Part shown: piece after piece, positions 16,768 to 26,960 of the stretch | Layout: each line of letters starts with the position of its first letter | How positions within the stretch are numbered: the stretch's first letter is position 1 | Assembly (NCBI GenBank): GCA_019455285.1 | Contig: JACFMS010000005.1 | Coordinates: 102,821 to 166,820 of the forward strand | DNA length: 64,000 nt | Origin: Sphingomonadales bacterium | GTDB taxonomy: Bacteria; Pseudomonadota; Alphaproteobacteria; Sphingomonadales; Govanellaceae | Direction: 5' to 3' | Position numbers and translations under genes: made by a program | The notes under the pieces: model-generated | Database searches by the model: none | Seen by the model: the letters and a program-made list of their open reading frames with translations, nothing else | Told to the model about the DNA's origin: nothing

Positions 16768-17904
16768 ATGATCCTCAGCGACGATCAGCGCATGATCCGC
16801 GACATGGCGCGGGATTTCGCGCGGGAAGAACTCGCGCCCCATGTCGAGGCCTGGGAAGCGGCGGGGGAAATTCCCGCCGAAATTTTTGCCAAGATGGGCC
16901 GGCTCGGCTTCATGGGCATGACGGTGCCGGAACGGTGGGGCGGCGCCGGCGCGGATTACGTCTCCTACGCGCTGGCGTTGATGGAAATCGCCGGCGGCAA
17001 TGGCGCCTTGTCCACCATCATGAGCGTCAACAACGCGCCGGTATGCGCGGCGCTTCTAAAAGACGGCAATGACGCCCAGAAGGAGCGGTTTTTAATACCG
17101 CTGGCGCAAGGGAAAATGATCGGTGCGTTCTGTTTGACCGAGCCGCAGGCCGGATCGGACGCCGCGGCCTTGAAGGCGCGCGCCAAACGCAGCAACGACG
17201 GCTACGTGCTTACCGGCGCCAAACAGTTCATCACCTCGGGCAAGATTGCGGCGGCGGCGATCATCTTCGCCGTCACCGATCCGGAGGCGGGAAAGCGCGG
17301 CATTTCCGCCTTTGTCGCGCCCACCGACACGCCGGGCTATGTGGTCTCCAAGATCGAACACAAGATGGGGCAAAAGGCGTCCGATACCTGCGCCATTACC
17401 TTCGAGGACATGAAGCTGCCGGCGGACTGTCTCCTCGGCGCGGAGGGTGACGGCTATAAGATCGCGCTCGCCAACTTGGAGGCGGGCCGCATCGGCATCG
17501 CCGCGCAAAGCGTCGGCATGGCGCAAGCCGCGCTTGATTACGCCATCGCTTACGCCAAGGAGCGCCAAAGCTTCGGCAAGCCGATCATCGAGCATCAGGC
17601 GGTGGGCTTTCGCCTCGCCGACATGGCGGCGCGCCTGGAGGCGGCGCGGCAGTTGGTGCTGCATGCCGCCGCCTTGAAGGACACCGGCGCGCCGTGCCTG
17701 ACGCAAGCCTGCATGGCCAAGCTCATCGCCTCGGAAACCGCGGAAGCGGTGTGCTCGACGGCGATCCAGACCTTGGGCGGTTACGGCTATTTGCAGGACT
17801 ACCCCATCGAACGCATTTATCGCGACGTGCGGGTATGCCAGATTTATGAGGGCACGTCCGACATTCAGCGCCTGATCATCAGCCGCGATCTGATGGCGGC
17901 GTGA
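16768..17904 (+). CDS. Acyl-CoA dehydrogenase, short/medium-chain type
   Basis: A 378-residue flavoenzyme. It has the FAD-binding CLTEPQAGSDAAALKARA stretch and KQFITSGK, then the C-terminal helical domain with QSFGKPIIEHQAVGFRLADM and ICQIYEGTSDIQRLIISR-type ending (VCQIYEGTSDIQRL), where the Glu is the catalytic base. It oxidises an acyl-CoA to the enoyl-CoA, passing electrons to ETF. The ATG at 16768 (MILSDDQR) is chosen because the upstream in-frame ATG at 16690 would translate the palindromic repeat. The dienoyl-CoA isomerase-like gene follows 27 bp later. Confidence 0.93.
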   Translation: MILSDDQRMIRDMARDFAREELAPHVEAWEAAGEIPAEIFAKMGRLGFMGMTVPERWGGAGADYVSYALALMEIAGGNGALSTIMSVNNAPVCAALLKDGNDAQKERFLIPLAQGKMIGAFCLTEPQAGSDAAALKARAKRSNDGYVLTGAKQFITSGKIAAAAIIFAVTDPEAGKRGISAFVAPTDTPGYVVSKIEHKMGQKASDTCAITFEDMKLPADCLLGAEGDGYKIALANLEAGRIGIAAQSVGMAQAALDYAIAYAKERQSFGKPIIEHQAVGFRLADMAARLEAARQLVLHAAALKDTGAPCLTQACMAKLIASETAEAVCSTAIQTLGGYGYLQDYPIERIYRDVRVCQIYEGTSDIQRLIISRDLMAA

Positions 17905-17931
17905 GGGATCGCCGCCGCAAGGAGCAGACCC

Positions 17932-18732
17932 ATGCTCAATTCCAAGATCGAAAATCACGTCGCCATCGTCACCTTGGCGCGGACAGAGGCGCGCAATGCG
18001 TTGAATGCCGCCTTCTGGCAAGGTTTTCCGGCGCTGATGCGAAGCCTTGACGATAACCCGTCGGTGCGCGCCGTGGTGGTCGCCGGCGAGGGGCCGCATT
18101 TCTGCGCCGGTATCGATCTTGATTATTTACGTTCTCTCGTGCCCGCAACGGCGGAGGCGGCGCGCGGCAGCGAACGTCTGCGCCGTCAGGTGATGGAGCT
18201 GCAAGCGGCGCTCAACGTCATGACCGCCATTAGGAAGCCGGTGCTGGCCGCCGTGCACGGCGCGTGCATGGGCGCAGCGCTTGATCTCGTCGCCGCCGCC
18301 GACATGCGCTACGCCGCAACGGATGCGTTTTTTCAGATCCATGAAATCAACATCGGCATGGTGGCCGACTTAGGCTCGCTGCAACGATTGCCGCAACAAA
18401 TTCCCAATGGCCTGTTGCGTGAGCTGGCGTTCACCGGCCGCCGCCTGGGCGCGGAGGAAGCCCGCGCTTGCGGCTTTGTCAACGCCGTGCTGCCGGATGC
18501 CGCCGCCGTGCTGGCGCACGCCCTTAAAATGGCCCATGAGATCGCCGAAAAATCGCCGTTGGCGGTGGCCGGAACCAAGGCCGTTCTCAATCACGCCCAG
18601 GAACATATGGTCGCCGAGGGGCTTGATTACGTGGCGACCTGGAACGCCGGACAGTTGAGTTTTCAAGATGTCGCCATGGGCGCGGCGGCGTCGCTGCAAC
18701 GCCAGAAGGCGAAATTTTCCGATCTGTCATAG
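17932..18732 (+). CDS. Crotonase-family protein, dienoyl-CoA isomerase-like
   Basis: A 266-residue crotonase fold. HFCAGIDLDYL and HGACMGAALDLVAAADMRYA form the oxyanion hole. The stretch INIGMVADLGSLQRLPQQI closely resembles the active-site segment of delta3,5-delta2,4-dienoyl-CoA isomerase (ECH1), where an Asp in ADxGxLQRLP is catalytic. It could therefore shift double bonds in unsaturated fatty acyl-CoAs. An AAGGAG site precedes the ATG. It ends convergently with the hybrid kinase gene, overlapping by 6 bp. Confidence 0.85.
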   Translation: MLNSKIENHVAIVTLARTEARNALNAAFWQGFPALMRSLDDNPSVRAVVVAGEGPHFCAGIDLDYLRSLVPATAEAARGSERLRRQVMELQAALNVMTAIRKPVLAAVHGACMGAALDLVAAADMRYAATDAFFQIHEINIGMVADLGSLQRLPQQIPNGLLRELAFTGRRLGAEEARACGFVNAVLPDAAAVLAHALKMAHEIAEKSPLAVAGTKAVLNHAQEHMVAEGLDYVATWNAGQLSFQDVAMGAAASLQRQKAKFSDLS

Positions 18733-21006
18733 AGGAGCGGCGGGATTTCGCAGGATTTCCTCGATGCGCAGCGCCAAATCCTGCTTGCGGTAGGGCTTGC
18801 TCAGTAAATTACAGCGCTTGACCTCGGATGATCGGTGTCCATTTTCGATGGAAGCTTCCGCGAAGCCGGAAGTAAATAGCACTTTAATCGCCGGCCGCAG
18901 AAGGCGCGCCTGACGCGCCAATTCGTCGCCTCTCATGCCACCGGGCATCACCACGTCGGTAAAGAGGAGATCGATGGATTGGTCCTGGGCAAGGATTCGC
19001 AGCGCATCCTCGGCGTCCTGGGCCTCGATCGTCCGGTGTCCGAGTTCGTTAAGTTGACGGACCGCTACGCTGCGCACATCGGGATTGTCATCAACCACGA
19101 GGATAACGGCAGCTGCCGGCGGCTGCGCCATCGCCGGTTCCTGATTAAGGTCGACTGCAGCGGTCTTTTCCAGCATTTCCGCCCGCGGCAGGTAAAGCCG
19201 GACGGTGGTGCCGTACCCGACTTCGCTGTATATTTTGATGTGTCCGCCAGATTGTTTGGCAAAGCCGTAAATCATGGCCAAGCCCAAGCCGGAGCCCTTG
19301 CCGTCCTTTTTGGTGGTGAAAAAGGGCTCGAATACCTTGCTCATCACCTCCGGCGGGATGCCGGCGCCTGTATCCGATACCGCCAGCATGACGTAATCGC
19401 CGGGCGTTACTTCGGTATTTTCTTGCGCATATTGCTCGTCAAGATGCCTATTGCTGGTTTCAATGGTCAAATAGCCGCCGTTCGCCATGGCGTCGCGGGC
19501 ATTGATCGCCAGATTGGCCAGCGCCGATTCGACCTGGGTCGAGTCGGCGAATACCGGCCACAGATCATCCGCCAAGTGGGTGATAATCTCGATGTCCTCG
19601 CCCAGCGTTCGACGCAGCAGCCGTATGGTGCCGTTGACCAGATCATTTAGATCAAAGGCTTGCGCCTGCAACGTCTGCTGACGAGAGAAAGCCAGCAACT
19701 GACGGGTTAATTCGGCGCCGCGCAAGCTGGCTTTCAAAGCCATGGCCGCCAGCTCGCCTGCCTTGGGATTATTTCTCAGCTCTTCTTCCAAGAGATCAAG
19801 ATTGCCGATGATCACCGCCAACAGATTGTTGAAATCGTGCGCCAGCCCGCCGGTAAGCTGGCCGACCGCCTCTAGGCGGTGGGCATGCCGCAACTGCCGC
19901 TCGGTGGCTTTGCGCTGGGTGATGTCGCGCAAGATGACCAGAATACCCAATTCGCCTTCATCCATGAATGATACGGACGTCACGTCCACCTCAATGGTAT
20001 TGCCATCGAGACGGACCACCCGTTGTTCGTTAATGGGCAGTCGAACGCCTGGTTGCTGTAGCGCCTTGATGCGTTCGACAATGATGGATTTATCATCGGG
20101 ATGGGTAAAATCCAGCGGCGAGCGGCCGATCACCTGCTGCGCTGAATCGGCCCCGAGCAGGCGCAGGCATTCATCATTGACAAAAACAATACGTCCGCCC
20201 TTGTTGATGAACAGGCCATCATGCATGTGAGTGAGAGTGGCGCTCAAAAATCGGCGCTGCCGCTCGATTTGCGCAGTCCGCTTCCGCACCCGCTGCTCCA
20301 GTTCATCATTTACAAGGCGCAACTCCGCCTCGGCGGCTCGCCGCCGCTTGATCTCCTGGATCACCAACCAGAAGACAACGCCAATGCCGATGGTGCTGAT
20401 GACGATGCCGAGGAAAAGCGCCTGCATGGAGGTGCGGGCTTCTTCTTCGGCCAGCGCCTTGACTTGGCTGTAGCGCGCCGATTGCTGGGCTATAACCGCG
20501 GCAACTTCGTCACGGACTTTATCCATGGTCGCCTTGCCGTGATGAAGGCGATCAATAGCAAACGGCGCTGACCCTTGGCTGCGACGAAGGTCGATATTGG
20601 CCGCAATCTGCGCTAGTCGCTCGATTACTAGCGCTTCGAGGTTATCCAGGCGGCGGCGCTGTTCCGGATCGTCAGTGATCAAAGCATGCAAAGCCGCCAG
20701 GACTTCGTGAGTTTGAGTCTTGGCGGCCTCGTAAGGCTCAAGGTAGGCGTCATCGCCGGTAATGATGAAACCGCGCTGTCCGGTTTCGGCGTCTTTCAAC
20801 AGCGATAGCAGCCGCTCGGCTTCATAGCGCACATTCTGCGCCCGATCGGCTTCCAGGCCGGTCGCTGTCAGCTCATGCAAGGTAAAATAGGTGAAAGCCC
20901 CAAGCGCCCAGATCAGCAGAACAGCGACCCAGAGGACGCTGGAACGGATAAATCGCCGCCAGCGCCTAGTGGGTGTGCTTATTGTTGGAGACTCCGGCGC
21001 CGCCAT
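18727..21006 (-). CDS. Hybrid sensor histidine kinase (CHASE3-PAS-HisKA-HATPase-REC)
   Basis: A 759-residue protein. Two TM segments flank a periplasmic CHASE3-like helical domain containing DAETGQRGFIITGDDAYLEPY. A coiled coil leads to a PAS domain (THMHDGLFINKGGRIVFVNDECLRLLGA), then the H box GGLAHDFNNLLAVIIGN, N box ANLAINARDAM, G boxes SDTGAGIP and GSGLGLAMIYGF, and a C-terminal receiver with VVDDNPDVR and Asp in LLFTDVVMPGG. The ATG at 21006 sits 41 bp inside the 3' end of the REC-EAL gene, so the two are probably coupled. The input signal is unknown. Confidence 0.92.
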   Translation of the reverse strand: MAAPESPTISTPTRRWRRFIRSSVLWVAVLLIWALGAFTYFTLHELTATGLEADRAQNVRYEAERLLSLLKDAETGQRGFIITGDDAYLEPYEAAKTQTHEVLAALHALITDDPEQRRRLDNLEALVIERLAQIAANIDLRRSQGSAPFAIDRLHHGKATMDKVRDEVAAVIAQQSARYSQVKALAEEEARTSMQALFLGIVISTIGIGVVFWLVIQEIKRRRAAEAELRLVNDELEQRVRKRTAQIERQRRFLSATLTHMHDGLFINKGGRIVFVNDECLRLLGADSAQQVIGRSPLDFTHPDDKSIIVERIKALQQPGVRLPINEQRVVRLDGNTIEVDVTSVSFMDEGELGILVILRDITQRKATERQLRHAHRLEAVGQLTGGLAHDFNNLLAVIIGNLDLLEEELRNNPKAGELAAMALKASLRGAELTRQLLAFSRQQTLQAQAFDLNDLVNGTIRLLRRTLGEDIEIITHLADDLWPVFADSTQVESALANLAINARDAMANGGYLTIETSNRHLDEQYAQENTEVTPGDYVMLAVSDTGAGIPPEVMSKVFEPFFTTKKDGKGSGLGLAMIYGFAKQSGGHIKIYSEVGYGTTVRLYLPRAEMLEKTAAVDLNQEPAMAQPPAAAVILVVDDNPDVRSVAVRQLNELGHRTIEAQDAEDALRILAQDQSIDLLFTDVVMPGGMRGDELARQARLLRPAIKVLFTSGFAEASIENGHRSSEVKRCNLLSKPYRKQDLALRIEEILRNPAAPL

Positions 21007-22231
21007 CGTGTCCCGCCCCCGAACGCGCCAACGGCATGGCTGGCTGCGTTCTGCCCTGCGTCTTTGCGGAGGCCAGCGTAGCATCATTTACCGCCTGCGC
21101 GCCAATCCATTCCACCAGCTTGGGCAAGGCAAGCGGCCGGCTGATGCCGTAGCCTTGGGCGCAGGTTGCGCCGGCATCGGTCAGCGTGGTTAAGATTTGC
21201 GCGTCCTCCACGCCTTCAGCGACGGTGTTCAGACCCATATTCTGGGCCATCGCCAGCACCGCCTTGACGATGGCCATGGCGTCGTGGGAAGCGAGAATGT
21301 CCTTGACGAAGGAGCGGTCGATTTTCAGCTCCGAGTAAGGCAGCCGGCGCAGCATGGAGAGGGAAGAATAGCCGGTGCCGAAATCATCCACCGCCAGGGT
21401 AAAGCCGCGCAAGCGGAGCCGCACCAGCACGTCCAGCGACACCAAGGGATCGGTCATCGCCGCGGTTTCGGTAAGCTCCAAGGTCACTTGCTCGGCGGGC
21501 AGGCCGCGCTCTTGGATCAGGGACGCGAAACGCTCGGGAAAATCCAGACGGCGCAGGTTCTGCGCTGAAATATTCAGCGCCACATGGCCGGTAAAGCCAG
21601 ATTTTGATATGACGTGCCAGTCCTGGGCGGCATGTCCGGCGATGGCGAAAGTCAGTTCATCCATCAACTCCGGCTCGGCCTCGGCGATGGGGATGAACTG
21701 GTCCGGCGGCACTCGGCCGCCCTCCGGTCGCTGCCAGCGCACCAATGCTTCCAGGCCGGACAGTTTGCCGTTGGCGCAGGTGATGATCGGCTGATATTCG
21801 AGCACCAGTTCGCCATTCCTAATGCCGGCGGCCAGCGCCTCGGCATTGATCGCCGCCGCTTCCGCTTCGATTGGAGTCAGAGCGCCGCGCAGCGCCGCGG
21901 CGCGCACCGGCTTGCTTAACGCCGCGCCGACATTCAAGCCGACGTTTTCCGCAAAGGCCCGCGCCGCGTCCAGGGTGCGGTTGTCGGTGCCGCTCAAGAG
22001 GATAATGCGCGCCCGGCAGCCTTGGGCCGAGAGAAAGCGCAATACCTCGATGCCGTCGCTTTGACCCAACCACAAATCGAGCACGATTTCATCCGGCGTC
22101 TGCGCCCAGAAATGCGCCCGGAATGCCTCCACGGTGGTGGAGGTGCGCACGGCATATCCCATCTCGGCGGCCAGACGCCGGACGAATGCGCCCACCAATT
22201 CATCATCATCCAAAACCAGAAGATTTCTCAT
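20966..22231 (-). CDS. Response regulator with EAL phosphodiesterase domain
   Basis: About 421 residues. The receiver starts LLVLDDDELVGAF, with phospho-Asp in EIVLDLWLGQSDG and Lys in ALSKPVRA. The EAL domain has LEALVRW (ExLxR), ALNISAQNLR, LELTETA, DDFGTGYSSL, LKIDRSFV, VAEGVED and AQGYGISRP. All metal and substrate residues I can check are present, so active c-di-GMP hydrolysis is predicted. A short Gly/His-rich tail follows. The start could also be 22246 or GTG 22258. The adjacent overlapping hybrid kinase is the natural partner, by direct phosphorelay (inference). Confidence 0.9.
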   Translation of the reverse strand: MRNLLVLDDDELVGAFVRRLAAEMGYAVRTSTTVEAFRAHFWAQTPDEIVLDLWLGQSDGIEVLRFLSAQGCRARIILLSGTDNRTLDAARAFAENVGLNVGAALSKPVRAAALRGALTPIEAEAAAINAEALAAGIRNGELVLEYQPIITCANGKLSGLEALVRWQRPEGGRVPPDQFIPIAEAEPELMDELTFAIAGHAAQDWHVISKSGFTGHVALNISAQNLRRLDFPERFASLIQERGLPAEQVTLELTETAAMTDPLVSLDVLVRLRLRGFTLAVDDFGTGYSSLSMLRRLPYSELKIDRSFVKDILASHDAMAIVKAVLAMAQNMGLNTVAEGVEDAQILTTLTDAGATCAQGYGISRPLALPKLVEWIGAQAVNDATLASAKTQGRTQPAMPLARSGAGHDGGAGVSNNKHTH

Positions 22232-22258
22232 GCCCGCGCCATCCATCCCGCCAAACAC

Positions 22259-22501
22259 CGTCGATGATATCCAATGGCTTTCTCACCCCATGCGATACCG
22301 CCCTGAAAAGAACTGCGGATAAGGCAATCAGCCAATGAACAAGTAATCGGCGATACGACTAAGCGTATATAATTATTATTATTTAAAAGTAGTTTAGATA
22401 AGATTAATGTAGTTAACAAAAGATACCATATTATTGATTTAAATCGATTTATGGGGGCTGTGGCGAAACCGGGAGATGTCTGATCGTCTTGCGCCTGCCG
22501 C
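22259..22501. other. AT-rich intergenic region
   Basis: This 243-bp stretch between the ZnuA-like gene end and the REC-EAL start is very AT-rich from about 22350 to 22450. It must contain the promoter for the leftward REC-EAL gene. TTGAT-TTAA-ATCGA at 22434-22447 resembles an FNR/Crp box (TTGAT-N4-ATCAA) with one mismatch. No gene is visible. Confidence 0.4.
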
Positions 22502-23425
22502 CTACCGCGTCATACCGTTACCGTCGGCGGTATGCTCCAGGCAACCGGCAAGGGTATCTATCAAACGCTCCATCATCTTTTGGTAAAGGTCCGGGCCGGC
22601 CGGCAGCCCTCGGCCCAGGGGATCGAGGTAGTGCACCCGAGTCGTGTTCTGGAAGAGGCGCAGGGAGGCAGCGGCGAACTGCGGCTCGGCGAAGATGCAA
22701 GCGACGTTGGCGGCTTTTGCGTCATGGGCGATGCGACGCAGGCGCCGCGCGCTGGCCCCCTGCTCGGGATGGCTGCGAATGATGCCGACGTTATTCAGCG
22801 GAAAACGGTATTCAAGATATTGGTAGGCATCATGAAAAACCATGAAGGGTGTATCGTGCAACGGCTCCAATCTGGCCGCGATGGCGTGCGACAGCGCGCG
22901 CAGGCGCGCGTCGGCCTGGGCCGCATTGCGGGCGTAAAGCGCGGCGTGGGCAGGGTCCAGCGTCTGCAACCGCGTTGCGATCAGGCGGATGATGTGGCGG
23001 GCGTTGTCGGGATCGAGCCACAGATGGGGATCGATGACGTCGCCGACGCCGGCTTGACGGCTGCGCTCGGCGGCCTGGCGGCGGTTCGCCAGCCGCTGCA
23101 ACGCGCGGGACTCGATTAAGGTCAAAACCTGCTGGCGCGGCGGTAGGGAGGCGATGACGCTTTGGAGCGACGGCTCCAAGGCGCCGCCGATCCAAATCAC
23201 CAGATCGGCGCGGGCCAGCGCGCGAACCTGCGACGGCTTGAGGGCGAAGCTATGGGGCGATGCGGCGGCGTCCATCAGGAGCGTCGGTTCGCCGGTCCCG
23301 GCCATGACCTGCGCCGCCAGGGAATGCAGCGGCGCGATGGACGTCACGACGCGTGGGCCGGCGTCGCCAGCGAACGCCGGCGACGTCAGGAATATCATCA
23401 TCGCCCAGGCTAAAAATTTAAGCAC
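22502..23425 (-). CDS. Zinc ABC transporter substrate-binding protein, ZnuA-like
   Basis: A 307-residue periplasmic protein with a signal peptide ending near SPAFAGDA. Cluster A-I ligand motifs are present: a His in AASPHSFALKPSQ, DPHLWLDPDNAR, and FHDAYQYLEYRF, with the acidic residue in IFAEPQFA. The His-rich acidic loop of many ZnuA proteins is short or absent. No ZnuB permease or ZnuC ATPase is next to it, so it must work with components coded elsewhere. A Zur-box-like palindrome sits just upstream, which supports zinc repression. Confidence 0.9.
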   Translation of the reverse strand: MLKFLAWAMMIFLTSPAFAGDAGPRVVTSIAPLHSLAAQVMAGTGEPTLLMDAAASPHSFALKPSQVRALARADLVIWIGGALEPSLQSVIASLPPRQQVLTLIESRALQRLANRRQAAERSRQAGVGDVIDPHLWLDPDNARHIIRLIATRLQTLDPAHAALYARNAAQADARLRALSHAIAARLEPLHDTPFMVFHDAYQYLEYRFPLNNVGIIRSHPEQGASARRLRRIAHDAKAANVACIFAEPQFAAASLRLFQNTTRVHYLDPLGRGLPAGPDLYQKMMERLIDTLAGCLEHTADGNGMTR

Positions 23426-23450
23426 GCCAAATCCTCATCCTTGAGGAAGA

Positions 23451-23467
23451 ATGTAATAATATAACAT
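23451..23467 (-). promoter_or_regulatory. Candidate Zur box
   Basis: ATGTAATAATATAACAT is a 17-bp palindrome with one mismatched pair. It differs by one base from the proteobacterial Zur consensus core ATGTTATAATATAACAT. It begins 26 bp upstream of the ZnuA-like start at 23425, in the proper place to block transcription. Confidence 0.7.
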
Positions 23468-23485
23468 AGCGTATTCGGCAATGAG

Positions 23486-23521
23486 AAACGGCGCGCCGGG
23501 AAGCCCCGAAACGCGCCGTTT
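23486..23521 (-). terminator. Hairpin terminator after the fad operon
   Basis: AAACGGCGCG (23486-23495) and CGCGCCGTTT (23512-23521) form a perfect 10-bp stem, with a small inner CGGG/CCCG pairing in the loop. It lies 22 bp beyond the stop of the leftward FadB-like gene. The downstream strand reads TTTCTCATT, a weak U-tract, so termination is likely but may be partial. Confidence 0.6.
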
Positions 23522-23543
23522 GTCGGAGAAGGTTTTGCGGCGG

Positions 23544-25694
23544 CTAGCCAGCGTAGAAGGTGCGTCCTTCCTTGGCCATGTCGCGCAACAGCTTGGGCGA
23601 GCGGTAGCGCGCGCCATAGGCCCGCGCCATGCGCTCCGTCTCCTTGACGAAGTCGGCGACGCCGACGGTGTCGATCATCGACAGCGGGCCGCCGGTATAA
23701 GGCGCAAAGCCCCAGCCGAAGATGGCGCCGATGTCGGCATCCTCGGGCGCGGTGAGCACGCCTTCCTCATAGCAGCGGGCGACTTCCACCGCCTGGCGGT
23801 AAAGGAGGCGCTTCTTCACCTCCTCCACGGTCGGCTGCTTGTCGGCGCGCGGGAAATGCTTGGCCAGCTCCGGCCACAGATATTTCTTGCCGTCCTCGGG
23901 GTACTCGTAAAAGCCCTTCTTGGCTTTCTTGCCCAGGCGGCCGAACTTTTCCACGAAATCGACGGCGACGCTGTCGGCCGGCTGTTCCTGGTATTTCTCG
24001 CCCACAGCCGCCCTGGTCGCCTTCATCACCTTGTACATCAGCTCGATGGATACCTCGTCGGCCACCGCGAAGGGGCCGACCGGCATGCCGGCCATGACGC
24101 CGGCATTCTCAATCAGCGCCGGATTGATGCCTTCCTTGAGCATGGCGATGGCTTCCGACGGATAGGTGCCGAAGCAGCGGCTGGTGTAAAAGCCGCGGCT
24201 GTCGTTGACGACGATGGGCGTCTTTCTGATCTGCGCCACGTAATCAAGGGCGCGGGCCAAGGCTTCCTCGCCGGTCTTCTTGCCCATGATGACTTCCACC
24301 AGCGGCATTTTTTCCACCGGCGAGAAGAAGTGAATGCCGATGAATTGCGCCGGGCGTTTTGAGGCCTTTGCGAGTTCAGTAATGGGCAAGGTCGAGGTGT
24401 TGGAGGCAAAGATCGTTGACTTCGCGATTACCGCCTCGGTCTTCGCCGTCACGTCGGCCTTGATTTTTGCATCCTCGAACACCGCCTCGATGATCAGATC
24501 GCAACCGGCAAGCTGCGCGTAATCAGTGGTCGGCGTGATGCGGTTCAAGGCGGCGTCGGCCTTCTCGCGGGATAATTTGCCGCGCCGTACGTCCTTTTCC
24601 AGGAGCCCCACCGAATAGGCCTTGCCCTTCGACGCCGCTTCCTGCGTCATGTCGAGGAGCACCACCTCCATGCCGGCCATGGCGGAGACATAGGCGATGC
24701 CGGCGCCCATCATGCCGGCGCCGAGCACGCCGAGCTTCTTGACTGCCGATTTCTCCACATTCTTTGGCCGCCGAACCAGCTTGTCGGCGCTTTGCTTGTT
24801 CAAGAACAGGGAGCGGATCATGTTGCTCGATTCAGGCCGCAGGATCAGCGTGGTGAAATAGCGGCACTCGATCCGCAGCGCCGCGTCCATCGGCACCTGA
24901 TGGCCTTCATAAACCGCGTTCATGATCGCCTGCGGCGCGGGATAGTTGTCCTTGGTTTCTTTCCTCAGCATGGCTTCACCAGCCATGAAGGTTTGCACCA
25001 CCTTAACATTCATCGCGCCCGAACCGCCGGGGAACTTGAAGTTCTTTTGATCCCACGGCTGCACCGCATTGCCTTCCTCGCGCACCCAGCGCTTGGCTTC
25101 GGCCAGGAGCGCGTCCTTCGCCACCACCTTGTGCACGACGCCAAATCCCGCCGCTTCCTGCGGCGACATCGAGCGGCCTTGCAACAGATAGGGCAGCGCC
25201 GCCTGCACGCCCATCAGGCGCGGCAAGCGTTGCGTGCCGCCGGCGCCGGGCAACAGGCCCACCTTCACTTCCGGCAGGCCCAATTGAATCTTGGGGTCAT
25301 CCGCCACCACGCGGTAATGACAGGCGAGGCAGATTTCCAAGCCGCCGCCCATGGCAAGGCCGTTGATCGCCGCCGCGAACGGCTTGCCGCTGGTTTCCAG
25401 CCGCCGCAGCAGCTTGCTTAAGATGAGGACGTAGTTGAACGTTTCCTCGATGGGCGCGGTTTTCGCCATGGCGCCCATGGCGCTCATCATGGATAAATCC
25501 GCGCCGGCGACGAAGGCCGGCTTGCCGGAGGTGATAACCGCGCCCTTGATGGCTGAATCGCCGGTCACTTTGCTGATGAGGGTTTCCAAGTCCTGCATCA
25601 TTTCTTCGGTGATGACGTTCATCGACTTGCCCGGCAGATCGATGGTCAGCACCGCGATATCGCCGTCGAGGTCGAACTTGATGGTTTTTGTCAT
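23544..25694 (-). CDS. fadJ: Bifunctional enoyl-CoA hydratase / 3-hydroxyacyl-CoA dehydrogenase (FadB/FadJ type)
   Basis: A 716-residue multifunctional beta-oxidation protein. The N-terminal crotonase domain has [16 protein letters not shown] and [19 protein letters not shown]. The dehydrogenase part starts with the NAD motif [21 protein letters not shown] at about 310 and includes [19 protein letters not shown]. It hydrates enoyl-CoA and oxidises the product to 3-ketoacyl-CoA. The ATG at 25694 is chosen because GGAG lies 10 bp before it. The thiolase and acyl-CoA dehydrogenase genes precede it with short gaps, so the three form one operon; the symbol follows general fad usage. Confidence 0.93.
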   Translation of the reverse strand: MTKTIKFDLDGDIAVLTIDLPGKSMNVITEEMMQDLETLISKVTGDSAIKGAVITSGKPAFVAGADLSMMSAMGAMAKTAPIEETFNYVLILSKLLRRLETSGKPFAAAINGLAMGGGLEICLACHYRVVADDPKIQLGLPEVKVGLLPGAGGTQRLPRLMGVQAALPYLLQGRSMSPQEAAGFGVVHKVVAKDALLAEAKRWVREEGNAVQPWDQKNFKFPGGSGAMNVKVVQTFMAGEAMLRKETKDNYPAPQAIMNAVYEGHQVPMDAALRIECRYFTTLILRPESSNMIRSLFLNKQSADKLVRRPKNVEKSAVKKLGVLGAGMMGAGIAYVSAMAGMEVVLLDMTQEAASKGKAYSVGLLEKDVRRGKLSREKADAALNRITPTTDYAQLAGCDLIIEAVFEDAKIKADVTAKTEAVIAKSTIFASNTSTLPITELAKASKRPAQFIGIHFFSPVEKMPLVEVIMGKKTGEEALARALDYVAQIRKTPIVVNDSRGFYTSRCFGTYPSEAIAMLKEGINPALIENAGVMAGMPVGPFAVADEVSIELMYKVMKATRAAVGEKYQEQPADSVAVDFVEKFGRLGKKAKKGFYEYPEDGKKYLWPELAKHFPRADKQPTVEEVKKRLLYRQAVEVARCYEEGVLTAPEDADIGAIFGWGFAPYTGGPLSMIDTVGVADFVKETERMARAYGARYRSPKLLRDMAKEGRTFYAG

Positions 25695-25721
25695 GATATA
25701 ATTCTCCATACGCGTCGACGA

Positions 25722-26933
<1,212 letters not shown>

Positions 26934-26960
26934 GGTGAAAAACCTTTCTCTTATTGTCGA

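Noticed and set aside
22434..22447. FNR-box-like TTGAT-TTAA-ATCGA
   Set aside because: One mismatch, about 200 bp from the nearest start and inside a very AT-rich stretch where chance matches are common; mentioned only as weak.
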